Shown: in pieces, positions 1 through 11,299 of the stretch | Numbering within the stretch: the stretch's first letter is position 1 | Layout of the letters: the number at the start of each line of letters is the position of its first letter | Assembly: GCF_014652095.1 (NCBI RefSeq) | Contig: NZ_BMYD01000005.1 | Span: 207,652 to 271,651 of the forward strand | Direction of reading: 5' to 3' | Length of the DNA: 64,000 nt | Source of the DNA: Cognatilysobacter bugurensis | GTDB taxonomy: Bacteria; Pseudomonadota; Gammaproteobacteria; Xanthomonadales; Xanthomonadaceae | The notes under the pieces: model-generated | What the model was told of the DNA's origin: nothing | Seen by the model: the letters and a program-made list of their open reading frames with translations, nothing else | Databases searched by the model: none | Translations under genes and position numbers: made by a program

Positions 1-2203
1 GCGCAATGAGGTCTCCGCCGCGCCGACTTCGCCGCGCTGGCGCTGCACGCGCGCGAGCGCACGGTGGCTGTTGCGCAGCTCGGCATGGCCGGCGCCGTGG
101 CGTGCCACGAGGGCGCGGTGGTAGCCCTCGAGCTCGCGCGCGGCCGGGCCGTAGCGGCCCTGCACGAGCAGCACGTCGCCGAGTTCGTGACGCACCGCGA
201 GCGTGGTCGGGTGCCGGTCGCCGCTGATGTCGGTGGCGAGCGCATACGCGGCGCGCAGCTCGCGCTCGGCGGTGCAGACCGGCGAGGCGCCGGGCGATCG
301 ACACCAACAGCGGATGCCGCTCGCCGGCTTCGCTCAGCAGCTGCTCGCGCGCGGCCTCGTAGGCGCGGATCGCCGCCGCGGTGTCGCCGGCATCGGCGCT
401 GAGGCTGGCCAGATCGAGCCGGCTGTCGACTTCGCCAATGGCGGAGCCCGTGTCGCTCTTGCGCAGCGTGAGCGCTCGTTCGAACAGCACGCGTGCGAGC
501 TGCCGTTCTCCGACGAGCTGCCGGCAGCGGCCGAGCTGCGAATAGAACTCCGCGGCCTGCGGCGGCAGCTGCGCCTGTTCGCGCCGTGCGGTCGCGAGCT
601 CGGGCGCCATGAGGTCCACGCACGCCTGCGGCTCGCCGAGCCGGCGCAGCATTTCGCCGCGCAGCGCGAGCGATTCGAGCTGCAGGCTCACCGGGATGTC
701 CTCGGTGATGTCGATGATCGCCGCCTGCCGATCGAGCAGCGCATGCGCCTGTCGGTAATCGCCGAGCCCGGCGCGCAGGCGCGCGACCACGCCGAGCAGT
801 TCGGCGCGCGCGCGCGGCTGGCGGGCAAGCTCGCGGTCGCCGCGCTCGACGGCGGCGTCGAGCAGGCTCGGCAGGTCGATCGCGCCGTCCTCGGGCATGC
901 CGCCGGCGTGTTCGAACAGGCCGACCATGAAGTCCTGCATCGCCTGTGCACGCGCCGCCTCGGTGACGGCTTCGCGCGCCTGCCACGCGACGATGCCGAG
1001 CGCGAGGCCGAGCACGGTGGCGGTCATCGTGCCGGCCGCGAGCGCCCAGCGGTGGCGCACTACGTACTTGCGCATCCGGTAGCCCAGGCTCTGCGGGCGC
1101 GCATGCACCGGTCGTCCGGCCTCGAAGCGCTGCAGATCGAGCGCGAGCGCTTCGACGGAGGGGTAGCGGTGCTCGGGCCGCTTGGACAGCGTCTTGAGCA
1201 CGATGTTGTCGAGATCGCCCGACAGGTAGCGCGCGAGCCGCCGCATCGCGGTCGGGTCCGCGGTCTCGCCCTCACCGCGGCGAAGCACCGTCTGCGACGG
1301 GCGCAGCGGGTCGACCGCGAGAATCGCCTCTTCCCACTCGGCGTCGGTGTTGCGCTTGAGGCGGTACGGCTTGCACTCGGTCAGCAGCTCGTAGAGCACG
1401 ACGCCGAGCGAATAGACGTCGGTCATCGTAGTGACCGGCTCGCCGCGGATCTGCTCGGGCGCGGCGTAGTGCAGCGTGAACGCGCGCATGCCGGTGCGCG
1501 TTTGCTCGATCACCGGCGCTTCGCCGTCGAGCAGCTTCGCGATGCCGAAATCGAGCAGGCGCACTTCGCCCGCGGGCGTCACGAGGATGTTCGACGGTTT
1601 GAGGTCGCGGTGGACGATGAGGTTCGCGTGCGCGTGGCTCACCGCGTCGCAGATCTGCTGGAACATGCGCAGGCGCGCATCGACTGGGGTGCCGTGCCGT
1701 TTGCAGTAATCCGTGATCGGCTCGCCGTCGACGTACTCGAGCGCGAGGTAGGGCACGTTTTCGGCGATGCCCGCATCGAGCAGGCGCGCGATGTGCGGGT
1801 GCGCGAGCCGCGCAAGGATTTCGCGCTCGCGAGTGAATCGCAGCCGCAGGTTCGGGTCGGCGATGCCGGGGCGCAGCAGCTTCAGCGCGACCCGGCGCTG
1901 GTACAGCCCGTCCGCGCGCCCGGCGAGCCAGACCTGGCCCATGCCGCCTTCGCCGATCATCCGTTCGAGCCGGTACGGGCCGACGACACTGTCCGCGCGC
2001 AGCCCGGCGGTGATCTGCGGGACGATCGGTTCTTCGAGGAAGTCGCTCTCCGATTCCTCGAGCGCGATCAGCGCTTCGAGTTCGGCGGCAAGCGCCGCGT
2101 CCTCGCGACCGATCTCGGCCAGGCGACGCACGCGCGCGGCCGCTTCGAGCTCGATGAGCTCATCGAGCAGCGGAGACAGGCGTTGCCAGCGTTCGGCGTC
2201 CAT
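1..2203 (-). CDS. TPR-containing Ser/Thr protein kinase, incomplete at the window edge, apparent frameshift
   Basis: Membrane-anchored Hanks-type kinase, read right to left from an ATG at 2203. Visible are the glycine loop GEGGMG (residues about 84-89), HRDLKPSN (198-205), DFG (218-220) and an APE segment. A single transmembrane helix follows at about residues 384-406 and then a long helical TPR-like region. The gene runs off the left edge. Up to about position 300 the coding frame is clear (reads GERHPLLVSIARR), but below about 270 sensible TPR sequence (AERELRAAYALA, HPTTLAVRHELGDVLL) continues only in another frame. One small indel between about 270 and 330 would explain this, either a real lesion or a sequence error. 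It lies downstream of the ECF sigma gene and probably forms a kinase-sigma signalling pair with it. Kinase identity is certain; intactness is not. Confidence 0.85.
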   Translation of the reverse strand, partial: MDAERWQRLSPLLDELIELEAAARVRRLAEIGREDAALAAELEALIALEESESDFLEEPIVPQITAGLRADSVVGPYRLERMIGEGGMGQVWLAGRADGLYQRRVALKLLRPGIADPNLRLRFTREREILARLAHPHIARLLDAGIAENVPYLALEYVDGEPITDYCKRHGTPVDARLRMFQQICDAVSHAHANLIVHRDLKPSNILVTPAGEVRLLDFGIAKLLDGEAPVIEQTRTGMRAFTLHYAAPEQIRGEPVTTMTDVYSLGVVLYELLTECKPYRLKRNTDAEWEEAILAVDPLRPSQTVLRRGEGETADPTAMRRLARYLSGDLDNIVLKTLSKRPEHRYPSVEALALDLQRFEAGRPVHARPQSLGYRMRKYVVRHRWALAAGTMTATVLGLALGIVAWQAREAVTEAARAQAMQDFMVGLFEHAGGMPEDGAIDLPSLLDAAVERGDRELARQPRARAELLGVVARLRAGLGDYRQAHALLDRQAAIIDITEDIPVSLQLESLALRGEMLRRLGEPQACVDLMAPELATARREQAQLPPQAAEFYSQLGRCRQLVGERQLARVLFERALTLRKSDTGSAIGEVDSRLDLASLSADAGDTAAAIRAYEAAREQLLSEAGERHPLLVSIARRLAGLHRRARAARRVCARHRHQRRPAPDHARGASRTRRRAARAGPLRPGRARARGLPPRPRGTPRRRPCRAAQQPPCARARAAPARRSRRGGDLIA

Positions 2204-2331
2204 GGCGTGCGGTCAGCCGACCGGTGCGGTCGTATGCAGCATGCGCGCCCGGCGCGCGTCCAAGGCACGGGCGTTCTGTCGCGAATCGGCCCGGTGCGCA
2301 GTGCGTCCGACGAACGGCGCCATGGCGCGTT

Positions 2332-2907
2332 TCAGCCGGCCGGTTCGTCGCGCAGCGAGGCGAGCAGGAACATGCGCGCCTTCTGCCAGTCGCGTCGGAT
2401 GCTGCGCTCGGAGCGCTTGAGCAGCGCCGCGATTTCGAGCTCCGACAGGCCGGCGAAGTAACGCAGCTCGACCACCTGCGCGAGGCGCTTGTCGACCTGC
2501 GCGAGGCGCGTCAGCGCGGTGTCCAGGCCGAGCGTTTCCTCGTCCAGGCGCAGCCCGCCTTCGATGTCTTCGGGCAGGTCGGTCACGCGGTGCAGGTCGC
2601 CGCCGCGCTTTTGCGCCATGCGCTGGCGTGCGTAATCGACGACGACCGAGCGCATCGCCGACGCGGCGTACGCGAAGAAGTGCGCGCGGTCATCGAACTG
2701 CGCCTCGCGGCGGCCGATGAGCTTGAGGTAGGCCTCGTGCACCAGCGCGGTCGCATCGAGCGTGTGCCCGTGTTGGCCGGCCAATTGGCGCCGGGCCATT
2801 GAATGCAGCTCTTGGTACAGCGTCGCGAGCACGCGATCGAGGGAGCCGCGATCACCGCCGCGGGCAGCGTCGAGCAGCATCGTGATGTCGGCGCTGGCGG
2901 TGGTCAT
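2332..2907 (-). CDS. ECF-type RNA polymerase sigma factor, kinase-linked type
   Basis: 191-aa sigma-70 family protein with region 2 (LYQELHSMARRQLA through FFAYAASAMRSVVVDYAR) and region 4 (VVELRYFAGLSELEIAALL, then SIRRDWQKAR). I chose the internal ATG at 2907 (protein MTTASADI...) because a purine-rich AGGAC precedes it; a start 42 bases upstream is open but lacks a ribosome site. Sigma factors of this kind (ECF43-like) are encoded beside Ser/Thr kinases, and in Vibrio EcfP and Xanthomonas EcfK the partner kinase activates the sigma factor by phosphorylation. No anti-sigma gene is seen, which agrees with that mode. A TATAGT hexamer on the minus strand at 2936-2941 could be its -10 element. 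Target genes cannot be told from this window. Confidence 0.88.
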   Translation of the reverse strand: MTTASADITMLLDAARGGDRGSLDRVLATLYQELHSMARRQLAGQHGHTLDATALVHEAYLKLIGRREAQFDDRAHFFAYAASAMRSVVVDYARQRMAQKRGGDLHRVTDLPEDIEGGLRLDEETLGLDTALTRLAQVDKRLAQVVELRYFAGLSELEIAALLKRSERSIRRDWQKARMFLLASLRDEPAG

Positions 2908-3000
2908 AGGGGGGTCCTGCTGCAGTGTGGCGCGGACTATAGCGCGCAAATTTTTCCTTCCCTATGCATGAGCTTCACGCATGGCCGGGCTTGAACGCGT

Positions 3001-3825
3001 TCAGCGTTGGCAGCGCGCGCACCACACGGTCGCGCGTTGCGCGAGCGGCGCATGGCGCAGTGCAGCGCCGCAACGACGGCATGCCTCGCCCTCGCGGCCG
3101 TACACGAGCAGCTCCTGCTCGAAATAGCCCGGCGCACCGTCGGGGCTGATGAAATCGCGCAGCGTCGTGCCGCCGCGTTGAATCGCATACGCGAGGATGC
3201 GTTTGATCGCCTGGGCCAATGCGACGTAGCGCTCGCGCGAGACGCGCCCGGCCGCGCGCGTGGGTGAGATGCCGGCCGCGAACAGCGCTTCGGCCGCGTA
3301 AATATTGCCGACGCCGACGACAATCGCCTGGTCCATGAGGAACACCTTGACCGGCGCGCGTCGGCCGCGGCTGCGCACGAACAGATAATCGCCGTCGAAC
3401 GCATCCGACAACGGCTCCGGCCCGAGCCCGGCGAGCAGCGGGTGGACGGTGCCCGTCGGCTGCCAGAGCAGGCAGCCGAAGCGCCGCGGGTCGTTGAACC
3501 GCAACACCTCCGGTGCGTCTCCCCGCGGCTCGAGCGCGAGGTCGACGTGGTCGTGCGTGCGCACCGGCGTGGCCGCGGGCAGCACGCGCAGGCTGCCGGA
3601 CATGCCCAGGTGCAGCAGCGCGCTGCCGGCAGCGGTGTCGAGCAGCAGGTATTTCGCGCGGCGGCGGACCGCGTCGATGCGGTGGCCGGGCAATACGGCC
3701 GTGATTTCCGGCGGGATCGGCCAGCGCAGGTCCGGCCGGCGCAGCGTCGCGCCGAGCACGCGGCGTCCCGTCAGGTGCGGCGCGAGGCCCGCGCGCGTGG
3801 TTTCGACTTCGGGCAGTTCAGGCAT
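3001..3825 (-). CDS. mutM: Formamidopyrimidine-DNA glycosylase
   Basis: Bifunctional DNA glycosylase/AP lyase that removes 8-oxoguanine and formamidopyrimidines in base excision repair. The protein has 274 aa, the normal length. It starts MPELPEVET, giving the catalytic N-terminal Pro2 and Glu3. The helix-two-turn-helix region includes [13 protein letters not shown], and the C-terminal zinc finger has four cysteines (CRRC and CARC at the very end). It stands alone, convergent with nothing and divergent from the desaturase gene. Nothing is unusual. Confidence 0.97.
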   Translation of the reverse strand: MPELPEVETTRAGLAPHLTGRRVLGATLRRPDLRWPIPPEITAVLPGHRIDAVRRRAKYLLLDTAAGSALLHLGMSGSLRVLPAATPVRTHDHVDLALEPRGDAPEVLRFNDPRRFGCLLWQPTGTVHPLLAGLGPEPLSDAFDGDYLFVRSRGRRAPVKVFLMDQAIVVGVGNIYAAEALFAAGISPTRAAGRVSRERYVALAQAIKRILAYAIQRGGTTLRDFISPDGAPGYFEQELLVYGREGEACRRCGAALRHAPLAQRATVWCARCQR

Positions 3826-3996
3826 GGGCCGATGCTAGGCGAACGCGGCCGGGCGCACGTCGAGATGCCGCCGCTGCCGCGCCAACCCTCACATAGCTGA
3901 GCGCCGCCCGGTGGCGTAACACGCTTTTGAGAGTTGCGATGGCATCATCCTTCACGCACGCGCCATCGCGCGTCGCCCTGTCTCCGGAGTCACGTA

Positions 3997-5181
3997 ATGC
4001 CCGCTTCCCTGCTCGACTTCCTTGCCGGCGGCCTGCTTCAGGCCGGCTGGGGTGCGTTGTTGCTGTACCTGCTCGTCGTCACGCAGCTGACGATCTTCTC
4101 GGTCACGCTCTACCTGCACCGCAGCCAGGCGCATCGGTCGGTGGACTTCCACCCCGCGCTTGCGCATTTCTTCCGCTTCTGGACGTGGCTGACCACGTCG
4201 ATGATCACGAAGGAGTGGGCGGCGATCCACCGCAAGCACCACGCGAAGTGCGAAACCGAGGAAGACCCGCACAGCCCGCAGATCAAGGGCATCAAGACCG
4301 TGTTCTGGCGCGGCGCCGAGCTCTACCGCGGCGCGCGTGCGCAGCGCGAGGACATCGAGAAGTACGGCAAGGGCTGCCCGGACGACTGGATCGAGCGCAA
4401 GCTCTACACCCCGTACGCCACGATGGGGCCGGTGCTGCTGCTGTTCGTGAACTTCGCGCTGTTCGGTTTTGCCGGCGTCGCAATATGGGCGATCCAGATG
4501 GCGTGGATCCCGTTCTGGGCCGCCGGCGTCATCAATGGACTCGGCCACTGGTGGGGCTATCGCAACTTCGAGACCACCGACAAGGCGACGAACATCTCGC
4601 CGTGGGGCATGTGGATCGGCGGCGAAGAGCTGCACAACAACCACCATGCATTCCCGTCGTCGGCGAAGTTCGCGCTGCGCAAGTTCGAGTTCGACATCGG
4701 CTGGTTCGCGATCAAGTCACTCGAAAAGGTCGGCCTGGCCAAGGTGCTGCGTGTCGCGCCGGCGCTCGACGTGCGTCCGAACATTGCGATGCCGGACGCC
4801 GAGACGCTCAAGGCGCTGCTCGCGATCCGCTTCCAAGCGATGACCGACTACTACCGCACCGTCACGCTGCCGGCGCTGCGCTCGCAGCACGAGAACCTGC
4901 CGCGTGCGCTGCGGGCGGCGCTCGCTGACGGCGGCCGTTGGCTCGACGACGACAAGCGCGCACGCCTGCAGGCGTGGCTCGACGAGCGCCCGCAGATGGC
5001 GACGCTCGCCGAGTACCGCGCCAAGCTCGCCCAGGTGCTCGACGAGCGCTCGAACGATGCGCAGGCCACGCTTGCGAAGCTCCACGCCTGGTGCGCCGAA
5101 GCCGAGGCATCGGGTATCCGCTCGCTCGAGGCGTTCTCGCAACGCCTCAAGGGCTACCGTCTCGCGCCGACGCATGCGTAA
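3997..5181 (+). CDS. Acyl-CoA/acyl-lipid delta-9-type fatty acid desaturase
   Basis: Integral-membrane di-iron desaturase that introduces a double bond into saturated acyl chains. The three histidine boxes are present: HRSQAHR (residues about 41-47), HRKHH (78-82) and HNNHH (213-217), with hydrophobic membrane segments near residues 10-40 and 143-185. At 394 aa it matches the Pseudomonas DesA-like subgroup, including the roughly 110-residue helical C-terminal extension. The ATG at 3997 is chosen because TCCGGAGT lies just upstream; an in-frame ATG at 3934 lacks this and would add a Pro/Arg-rich tail. A terminator hairpin follows at 5208-5235. Confidence 0.92.
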   Translation: MPASLLDFLAGGLLQAGWGALLLYLLVVTQLTIFSVTLYLHRSQAHRSVDFHPALAHFFRFWTWLTTSMITKEWAAIHRKHHAKCETEEDPHSPQIKGIKTVFWRGAELYRGARAQREDIEKYGKGCPDDWIERKLYTPYATMGPVLLLFVNFALFGFAGVAIWAIQMAWIPFWAAGVINGLGHWWGYRNFETTDKATNISPWGMWIGGEELHNNHHAFPSSAKFALRKFEFDIGWFAIKSLEKVGLAKVLRVAPALDVRPNIAMPDAETLKALLAIRFQAMTDYYRTVTLPALRSQHENLPRALRAALADGGRWLDDDKRARLQAWLDERPQMATLAEYRAKLAQVLDERSNDAQATLAKLHAWCAEAEASGIRSLEAFSQRLKGYRLAPTHA

Positions 5182-5560
5182 GCGCATGCCGGCTCGACGG
5201 GCACCGGAACCCGCGCGGCGACGCGCGGGTTTTTTCTGCGCGGTCGTCTGCCTGTGCTTGGGGATGTCCTCCGCAGTGCAGGCACAGGTGCGTGGCACGG
5301 CCGACTATCTCGCGCGCATGGACGCCGACGCCGACGGCCGCGTGTCGCTGCCTGAATACCAAGCCTGGCTCGGCTACGCGTTCGAGCGGATGGACCGCGA
5401 CGGCGACGGCGTGCTCAGCGCGGGCGAGCTGCCGGGCGGACGCGGTGAGCCCGTGCGCCTCGACGCGCACCGGCAGGCGCTCGCCGAGGCATTCGCACGG
5501 CAGGACCGCGACCGAAGCGGCTTTCTCGACGCTCGCGAGCTGGCCGCGCCGCCGCGTTAA
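5174..5560 (+). CDS. Small exported EF-hand calcium-binding protein
   Basis: 128-aa protein with an Arg-rich N-terminus, a hydrophobic stretch (FFCAVVCLCLGMSSAVQA) that looks like a signal peptide, and then three EF-hand loops: DADADGRVSLPEY, DRDGDGVLSAGEL and DRDRSGFLDAREL. A periplasmic or surface calcium sensor or buffer is likely. The start is uncertain. ATG codons at 5174 (overlapping the desaturase stop) and 5186 are in frame, but a strong terminator hairpin lies inside the first 20 codons, so most upstream transcripts should end before the EF-hands are made. An internal promoter with the ATG at 5263 would leave too short a signal sequence. Partner unknown. Confidence 0.75.
   Translation: MRKRMPARRAPEPARRRAGFFCAVVCLCLGMSSAVQAQVRGTADYLARMDADADGRVSLPEYQAWLGYAFERMDRDGDGVLSAGELPGGRGEPVRLDAHRQALAEAFARQDRDRSGFLDARELAAPPR
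5208..5235 (+). terminator. Rho-independent terminator inside the 5' end of the EF-hand gene
   Basis: Ten-base-pair stem (AACCCGCGCG / CGCGCGGGTT) with a GCGA loop, followed by six T. It lies 27 bases after the desaturase stop and would terminate that transcript, yet it also encodes part of the EF-hand signal peptide. Confidence 0.85.
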
Positions 5561-5719
5561 CCGGCCGGGCGCGGCGCCCCGGGCACGCGACGTAACGTCG
5601 CTGAATCATCAGCGCCGCGTGAAATGTTGCAGCACGGAAACATCGTGCTCGGAAGTGTGGGATAAACGAGGCACGCGTCGCCTTTTCGGGCGCGCCTCTA
5701 CCCCACGCAGGAGTGTCGA

Positions 5720-7093
<1,374 letters not shown>

Positions 7094-7113
7094 TCGCCCG
7101 TCCATGCTCCATC

Positions 7114-7144
7114 GAAGCCCGGCCTACGCCGGGCTTCTTTTTTT
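7114..7144 (+). terminator. Rho-independent terminator after the subtilase gene
   Basis: Perfect 10-bp stem (GAAGCCCGGC / GCCGGGCTTC) with a 4-base loop and seven T. Confidence 0.93.
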
Positions 7145-7326
7145 GCGGGAGACGAAACGCTCACAGGCCGAAGCGGGCGGCAGGGCCATCGTGCAGCGCC
7201 GAGCGCGGTGATCCGCACTTCCTGTCGAGCGGCCCCGCTGGCAAGCGGGCCAGCCGCGGCCGCACCGCTCGTGCGGGCATGCGGCAGACTGGCTCTCCCC
7301 AGCCGCCGGCCCGGAGCGCCACGCCC

Positions 7327-9252
<1,926 letters not shown>

Positions 9253-9421
9253 CCGAAGTCCGCTGCTGATGCATTGCATCGGCGTGCCTCGACTGCAGTG
9301 CCATGCCGGCGGCGTCAGCCAAGTGGAGCGCAAATCGCCTGGGCTGAGACAAACCGCGACAGACCGCGCGAGTGCGACGGCAGGGGCGCCCTCAATGAGG
9401 CTCCCGCACGTCACATTTTCT

Positions 9422-10066
9422 ATGCCGCCTCCCGCAGGTGTCGGTTCGTATAGGCGAATCAAAGCGTCGTGGCATACGCTCCACCGCCGGCTTCGTGTTG
9501 ATTCGCTCGTGGACAAGCACGCTTTGGATACGCCGCGCATGCGCCTGCGACTCCTGCATCGGGGGAGTGCAGATCACGGCTTTGTATATCGGACGCTGTA
9601 CACGTGTCCAAAGGTCATGACTACGATCAGGCCGCCGTTGACGGACGAGGCCGCGGACGCGGCATTCGAGCGCATTTGCCGGCATAACGCGTGTGGGCTG
9701 CCGGGGCATCGGTACTGGGCCCTGGAGCGGCGCTCGAACGGAGCACCGATTGGAATCTCGGGATTCAGGCGCAAAGGTGATCGCGGTGAAATGGGGATAC
9801 TGCTCGTCGCGGATGCGTGGCGGCAGGGCTTTGGTGGCGAGACATTTTCCGCGCTTATACCGCATGCCTTCGATGGCATCGGCCTCGCCCACATCGATGT
9901 CGAGCGTGCCGACGACGAGCGGGCGGCGGTGCTCTGGCGACTGCTCGCGCCCTACGGCTTCCACCGAGTGCCCGCCTCAGAGCCGACCCGCGTGCGCTGG
10001 ACCCTGAGCCACTCCGCATGGATCCATCGCCGAGGAGGAGTTGGAATCGAGCGCGCCGTCCCGTAG
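9422..10066 (+). CDS. GNAT-family (RimJ/RimL-type) N-acetyltransferase, borosin-linked
   Basis: The C-terminal two thirds form a GNAT fold: LDTPRMRLRLL opens the first strand, and the acetyl-CoA-binding motif is WRQGFGGE (Q/RxxGxG/A type), followed by IDVERADDERAAVLWRLLAPYGF, as in RimJ/RimL enzymes. The start is uncertain: ATG at 9422, ATG at 9395 and GTG at 9509 are in frame and none has a clear ribosome site. The GTG would give a 185-aa protein of usual family length, beginning just before LDTPRMRL. The gene ends 29 bases before the borosin methyltransferase on the same strand, so co-transcription is likely. A tailoring or self-protection role in that pathway is inference; the substrate is unknown. 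Confidence 0.72.
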   Translation: MPPPAGVGSYRRIKASWHTLHRRLRVDSLVDKHALDTPRMRLRLLHRGSADHGFVYRTLYTCPKVMTTIRPPLTDEAADAAFERICRHNACGLPGHRYWALERRSNGAPIGISGFRRKGDRGEMGILLVADAWRQGFGGETFSALIPHAFDGIGLAHIDVERADDERAAVLWRLLAPYGFHRVPASEPTRVRWTLSHSAWIHRRGGVGIERAVP

Positions 10067-10095
10067 TGTGGTGTCTTTCCGAAGGGGAGTTCGGG

Positions 10096-10938
10096 ATGGC
10101 GGCGCCTGCCACGCAATCGGGCAGTCTTGTGTGTGTCGGCTTGGGGATGCTGCTCGGTGCGCACCTGGGCCCTCGGTCGCGCAACCAAATCGAAGAGGCC
10201 GATGTGGTCTTCGTGGCCGCATCCGACGCCCTGGTCGAACTGTGGGTGCAGCAGATCCGTCCGGATGCGCGCAGCCTGCAGCCCTTTTATGCGGACGGGA
10301 AGTCTCGACGCCGGACGTATGCCGAAATGGTCGAGGCCATGCTAGTCGAGGTGCGGGCCGGTCGACGCGTCTGCGCCGCCTTTTACGGCCACCCGGGCGT
10401 GTTCGCGCGGGCGCCGCATGCTGCCGTCGCTCGAGCACGCGCGGAGGGTTTCGTCGCGAGCATGGAGCCGGGCATCTCCGCCGAGGACTGTCTGTATGCG
10501 GACCTCGGAATCGATCCGGGCGAATTCGGCTGTCAGCACTTCGAAGCAACGCAGTTCCTACTTCATCGCCGACGCGTTGACCCATCAGCGCACCTTGTGC
10601 TGTGGCAAGTCGCGCAGGTTGGGGATCGGAGTCTGGGGCGATTTGAAACAGGCGCGCCCTACCGGCGACTGTTGGTGGAGCGCCTCGCGAAGGACTATCC
10701 ACTCGAACACGAGGTCATCATTTACGAGGCTGCGACGCTGCCCATTGATGCGCCGCGGGTCGAGCGCCGGAGGCTTGACTCTCTCCCAAACGCTACCCTG
10801 CACATGCACTCGACGTTGGTCGTGCCGCCTTCTCAGCCGCTGGAAGCCGACACGGACGTGCTCGCAAAGCTGGTCGAACTCGACGAGCCCAGTCGTGCAT
10901 CCGCGGGTAAGCCCTCGCTCTTTCTCGTCTCTTCCTGA
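10096..10938 (+). CDS. Split-borosin peptide alpha-N-methyltransferase (tetrapyrrole-methylase fold)
   Basis: 280-aa SAM-dependent enzyme of the tetrapyrrole-methylase fold, resembling the split borosin enzyme SonM of Shewanella rather than cobalamin or siroheme enzymes. Marks seen: SLVCVGLGMLLGA at the N-terminus; FYADGKSRRRTYAEM (residues 64-78), which carries the Tyr/Arg/Tyr set (Tyr65, Arg71-73, Tyr75) that in borosin enzymes acts on the peptide amide; FYGHPGVF (96-103); EPGISAEDCLYADLGIDP (124-141); and HFEATQFLL. In fungal OphMA the core peptide is fused to the enzyme. Here the C-terminus (to KPSLFLVSS) carries no core and a separate small gene follows 20 bases later, the split arrangement. 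GAAGGGGAG precedes the ATG at 10096. Function is strongly suggested by recalled family sequence, not tested. Confidence 0.88.
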   Translation: MAAPATQSGSLVCVGLGMLLGAHLGPRSRNQIEEADVVFVAASDALVELWVQQIRPDARSLQPFYADGKSRRRTYAEMVEAMLVEVRAGRRVCAAFYGHPGVFARAPHAAVARARAEGFVASMEPGISAEDCLYADLGIDPGEFGCQHFEATQFLLHRRRVDPSAHLVLWQVAQVGDRSLGRFETGAPYRRLLVERLAKDYPLEHEVIIYEAATLPIDAPRVERRRLDSLPNATLHMHSTLVVPPSQPLEADTDVLAKLVELDEPSRASAGKPSLFLVSS

Positions 10939-10958
10939 TACTGCCCGGAGAAAAATGA

Positions 10959-11228
10959 ATGTCCCATCCAATCGCCTTGCTTGAGCAACTCGCGTGTCAC
11001 GCCACTTCGCTCCCATGCGACGTCCAGCCCACTGCTGTTGCCGGGTTTAACGAGGTCGTTCAGAACGCGATGCTCTCGCGCGACATCCCCACGCTGGTCG
11101 GAGCGCTTGGCGGTCGGGCCCGGATGTTCTGTTGCGTCTGGGCGCCTCTGGACGATGAGCCTGTGCCTGCCGAGCAGCCGGTCGTGCCGGATGATGAGCC
11201 CGAGTCACAGGAAAGGCTGGTCGCCTGA
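10959..11228 (+). CDS. Split-borosin precursor peptide (leader plus C-terminal core)
   Basis: 89-aa peptide directly downstream of the methyltransferase, with GGAG eight bases before the ATG. Residues 5-50 are a helical leader (ALLEQLACHATSL, FNEVVQNAMLSRDIPTLVGAL) resembling the borosin-binding domain of SonA, whose AVMTGDMEKLKTL lines up with AMLSRDIPTLVGAL. After GG at 51-52 comes a short hydrophobic strand RMFCCVWAPL (55-64) and an acidic, Pro-rich tail (residues 65-89) ending ERLVA. By analogy with SonA, backbone N-methylation should fall in the hydrophobic strand, about Phe57-Trp61. Two adjacent cysteines (58-59) invite further chemistry. No protease or exporter gene is adjacent. The role is inferred from position and leader similarity; the exact methylation sites are unknown. 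Confidence 0.82.
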   Translation: MSHPIALLEQLACHATSLPCDVQPTAVAGFNEVVQNAMLSRDIPTLVGALGGRARMFCCVWAPLDDEPVPAEQPVVPDDEPESQERLVA

Positions 11229-11299
11229 AGCCCGCCGCGGGTTCATTCGGGCTGATCGGCGCCCGCAAGAAGCTTTAAGTCTGGAGCACGGGGCCAAGG

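Noticed and set aside
203..2461. A 752-codon open frame on the plus strand covering the kinase and sigma genes
   Set aside because: It is the exact antisense of the kinase codons; GC-rich third positions suppress stop codons on the opposite strand. It has no family motif.
10955..10984. A nine-codon frame (MNVPSNRLA) beginning four bases before the precursor ATG
   Set aside because: Too short to judge, out of frame with the precursor, and shares its ribosome site; the longer gene is the likelier product.
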